NCBI GenBank assembly: GCA_029259675.1
Contig: JAJDES010000526.1
Span: 1 to 8,895, forward strand
Reading direction: 5' to 3'
DNA length: 8,895 nucleotides
Source of the DNA: Planctomycetota bacterium
GTDB lineage: Bacteria; Planctomycetota; UBA1135; GCA-002686595
Below the pieces are notes generated by a model. It had not been told where the DNA came from, did no database searches, and saw nothing but the letters and a program-made list of their open reading frames with translations. Shown here piece after piece: positions 7,571-8,895 of this stretch. Each line of letters opens with the position of its first letter. Within the stretch, counting starts at the first letter, position 1. A program made the position numbers and the translations under genes.

Positions 7571-8182
7571 ATGGTCCAACCATTGTCCAAGCCCCACCTC
7601 GAAGACCGACTCTTGCGCGATCGCATCCTCTCTGGAGATCGCGCTGCGGCCGAACGATTCTTCACCGTTCATTTCGACGGGCTGGTCGAGTTCGTTCACT
7701 ACCGCTTGGCGGGCGATCGCAGCGGCGTTGAGGATGTTGTCGGCGAGACTCTCATGGTGGCGGTCGAGAAGCTCAGCACTTTCGACGGCCGCTCGACAAT
7801 GTTTGCGTGGTTGTGCGGCATCGCCAAGAACAAGATTCGAACCCGTCGCAGTGCCCGCCGCGGAGTCCCGATAGATGCCCTGCTAGATGAAGCGGACGCG
7901 GACATCGAGGCCATTTTGGGACAGGTGGACAGTGAACCTCTGCCCGATTGGATCTTGGAGCGGCGCGAAACCCAGGAATTGGTGGGCGCCACGCTCTCAT
8001 CGCTTCCGCCCGAGTATCGGACAGCTCTGATCGGCAAGTACGTTGACGGCTTGACCGTCAGTGAGCTTGGTGAGCGCGAAAGCAAAAGCGAGAAGGCGGC
8101 GGAATCGACGCTGCAGCGGGCGCGATTGGCCTTTGCCAAAATCTTCAAACTGCTGGCGGGAAAAGCGGGGGGGCACGCATGA
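7571..8182 (+). CDS. ECF-family RNA polymerase sigma factor
   Basis: 203 residues, a normal length for an extracytoplasmic-function (group 4, sigma-70 family) sigma factor. Region 2 covers about 23-93: LLRDRILSGDRAAAERFF, then VEDVVGETLMVAVEKL and FDGRSTMFAWLCGIAKNKI, which matches the core-binding and -10-recognition helices (typical pattern DVVQETF...F.G...TWL..IA.N). An acidic linker follows (LLDEADADIEAIL). Region 4 covers about 133-194, with LSSLPPEYRTALIGKYVDG and a helix-turn-helix from about 162 (TVSELGERESKSEKAAESTL) for -35 recognition. The ATG at 7571 has no clear Shine-Dalgarno, but no other ATG, GTG or TTG occurs in frame in the roughly 70 bases upstream that I checked. The stop overlaps the next gene as ATGA, so the two are coupled. 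The specific ECF group and its target promoters cannot be assigned here. Confidence 0.93.
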   Translation: MVQPLSKPHLEDRLLRDRILSGDRAAAERFFTVHFDGLVEFVHYRLAGDRSGVEDVVGETLMVAVEKLSTFDGRSTMFAWLCGIAKNKIRTRRSARRGVPIDALLDEADADIEAILGQVDSEPLPDWILERRETQELVGATLSSLPPEYRTALIGKYVDGLTVSELGERESKSEKAAESTLQRARLAFAKIFKLLAGKAGGHA

Positions 8183-8895
8183 GTCCCTCCTCCGATCAGC
8201 TCGATCGCAACCTCGCCAAATTACTCAAGCACGCCTATTGCCCGGTTCGTGCACGCGCTGAATTTGAGCGTGATTTGCGCCAACGCTTTTTGAGCGCAGT
8301 GGAGCGGCGCGCAGCACAAGGGATGCGGTCGCGTCGAAATTGGTGGCCGCAGGTCTTGGCGGCAGCCGCTTTGATGCTGCTCCTTCTGCGCCTTTTTGTC
8401 TTTGAGACCGCTTCCGATCAGGAAATAGAGCGGGCTCCCGACACCATCGCGATGACTCCGGTTGAGGCGTTGGAGCATTTGCTTGGGCAAGGTTTGATCG
8501 CGGTGCGCCAGGGACAGGGCGACTGGCGCGAGTTGAGTGCGCAAGAACATGAGGATGGCTTGAGTTGGACGGATGCGAGCTGGCAATTGGCTACCCCGCT
8601 GCAACGCAAACTTGAGTTGCCCTTCCAGGCTGGTGTACTCGCCATCGATTCCGGCACTCGCGTCGCTCTAAGTCGCTCCCAAACCGGCAATCCGAGCGGA
8701 TCGAAGCCAGGCTTGCCGACCATGCAAATGTCCCTGGGTGCGGCTCAGCTTCGCAATATGGATCGAGACTCAGAGCCCGTTCTGCTGCGCGGCCCGGCGT
8801 TGTTACACGGCGATGAAGAACGGGATTTGATTCGACTGCAGCAGGGGGACTTGAGTCTTAGTGCGGATCGTTTGAGGGATGGACAAGCCTTGCTG
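8179..8895 (+). CDS. Single-pass membrane protein, probable FecR-like or anti-sigma partner (3' end missing)
   Basis: 239 codons are open from the ATG at 8179 to the right edge with no stop; the gene continues beyond. A run of seven G residues (8167-8173) five bases upstream can act as ribosome site, and the ATGA overlap with the sigma-factor gene fixes the start. Residues 1-54 are charged and probably cytoplasmic (LDRNLAKLLKHAY, FERDLRQRFLSAVERR). One membrane helix at about 55-75 follows (WWPQVLAAAALMLLLLRLFV), and the rest would be periplasmic. The part from about 143 (RKLELPFQAGVLAIDSGTRV, then LLRGPALLHGD and LQQGDLSLSADRL) has the short alternating beta pattern seen in FecR-like domains. 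Topology and coupling to an ECF sigma gene suggest a sensor or anti-sigma role; no zinc-binding HxxxCxxC anti-sigma motif is visible. Function is inferred, mainly from context. Confidence 0.75.
   Translation, partial: MSPSSDQLDRNLAKLLKHAYCPVRARAEFERDLRQRFLSAVERRAAQGMRSRRNWWPQVLAAAALMLLLLRLFVFETASDQEIERAPDTIAMTPVEALEHLLGQGLIAVRQGQGDWRELSAQEHEDGLSWTDASWQLATPLQRKLELPFQAGVLAIDSGTRVALSRSQTGNPSGSKPGLPTMQMSLGAAQLRNMDRDSEPVLLRGPALLHGDEERDLIRLQQGDLSLSADRLRDGQALL

Overview
The window is dominated by one leftward (minus-strand) operon that I recognise as Alternative Complex III (ACIII, the MFIcc or Act complex). ACIII is a membrane-bound quinol:electron-acceptor oxidoreductase that replaces cytochrome bc1 in many bacteria. 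From right to left the genes are actA (pentaheme cytochrome c, 6638-6000), actB (molybdopterin-oxidoreductase-like protein fused to an iron-sulfur domain, 6003-2920), actC (NrfD-like membrane protein, 2919-1459), actD (DUF3341 membrane protein, 1446-901), actE (monoheme cytochrome c lipoprotein, 904-209) and the first 70 codons of actF (second NrfD-like subunit, from 212 off the left edge). The genes overlap by four bases, abut, or are separated by at most 12 bases, so they are very probably co-transcribed and translationally coupled. Three track-style starts need correcting: actA begins at 6638, actB at 6003, and actF has a GTG start at 212.

Functionally, quinol is expected to be oxidised at ActC (and possibly ActF) next to the ActB iron-sulfur wire. 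Electrons then pass through the four ActB clusters to the five ActA hemes and the ActE heme, and on to a terminal oxidase or soluble carrier. Oxidase genes often follow actF, but that region lies outside the window.

A stretch of about 930 bases (6639-7570) without a convincing gene separates this operon from a divergent plus-strand pair. The pair is an ECF-type RNA polymerase sigma factor (7571-8182) overlapping, by ATGA, a single-pass membrane protein (8179 to the right edge, incomplete). The membrane protein is probably a FecR-like or anti-sigma partner. Whether this pair regulates the act operon cannot be told from the sequence.

The DNA is G+C-rich (about 60% by eye). ACIII together with an ECF sigma/FecR-like pair fits a Gram-negative-type bacterium with an aerobic respiratory chain, such as Planctomycetota or a relative (Myxococcota, Acidobacteriota and others are possible). 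The taxonomic call is weak. I see no RNA genes, CRISPR arrays, insertion sequences or prophage genes. The window looks like a well-organised core respiratory locus rather than an accessory island, and I did not find a clearly undescribed system in it.
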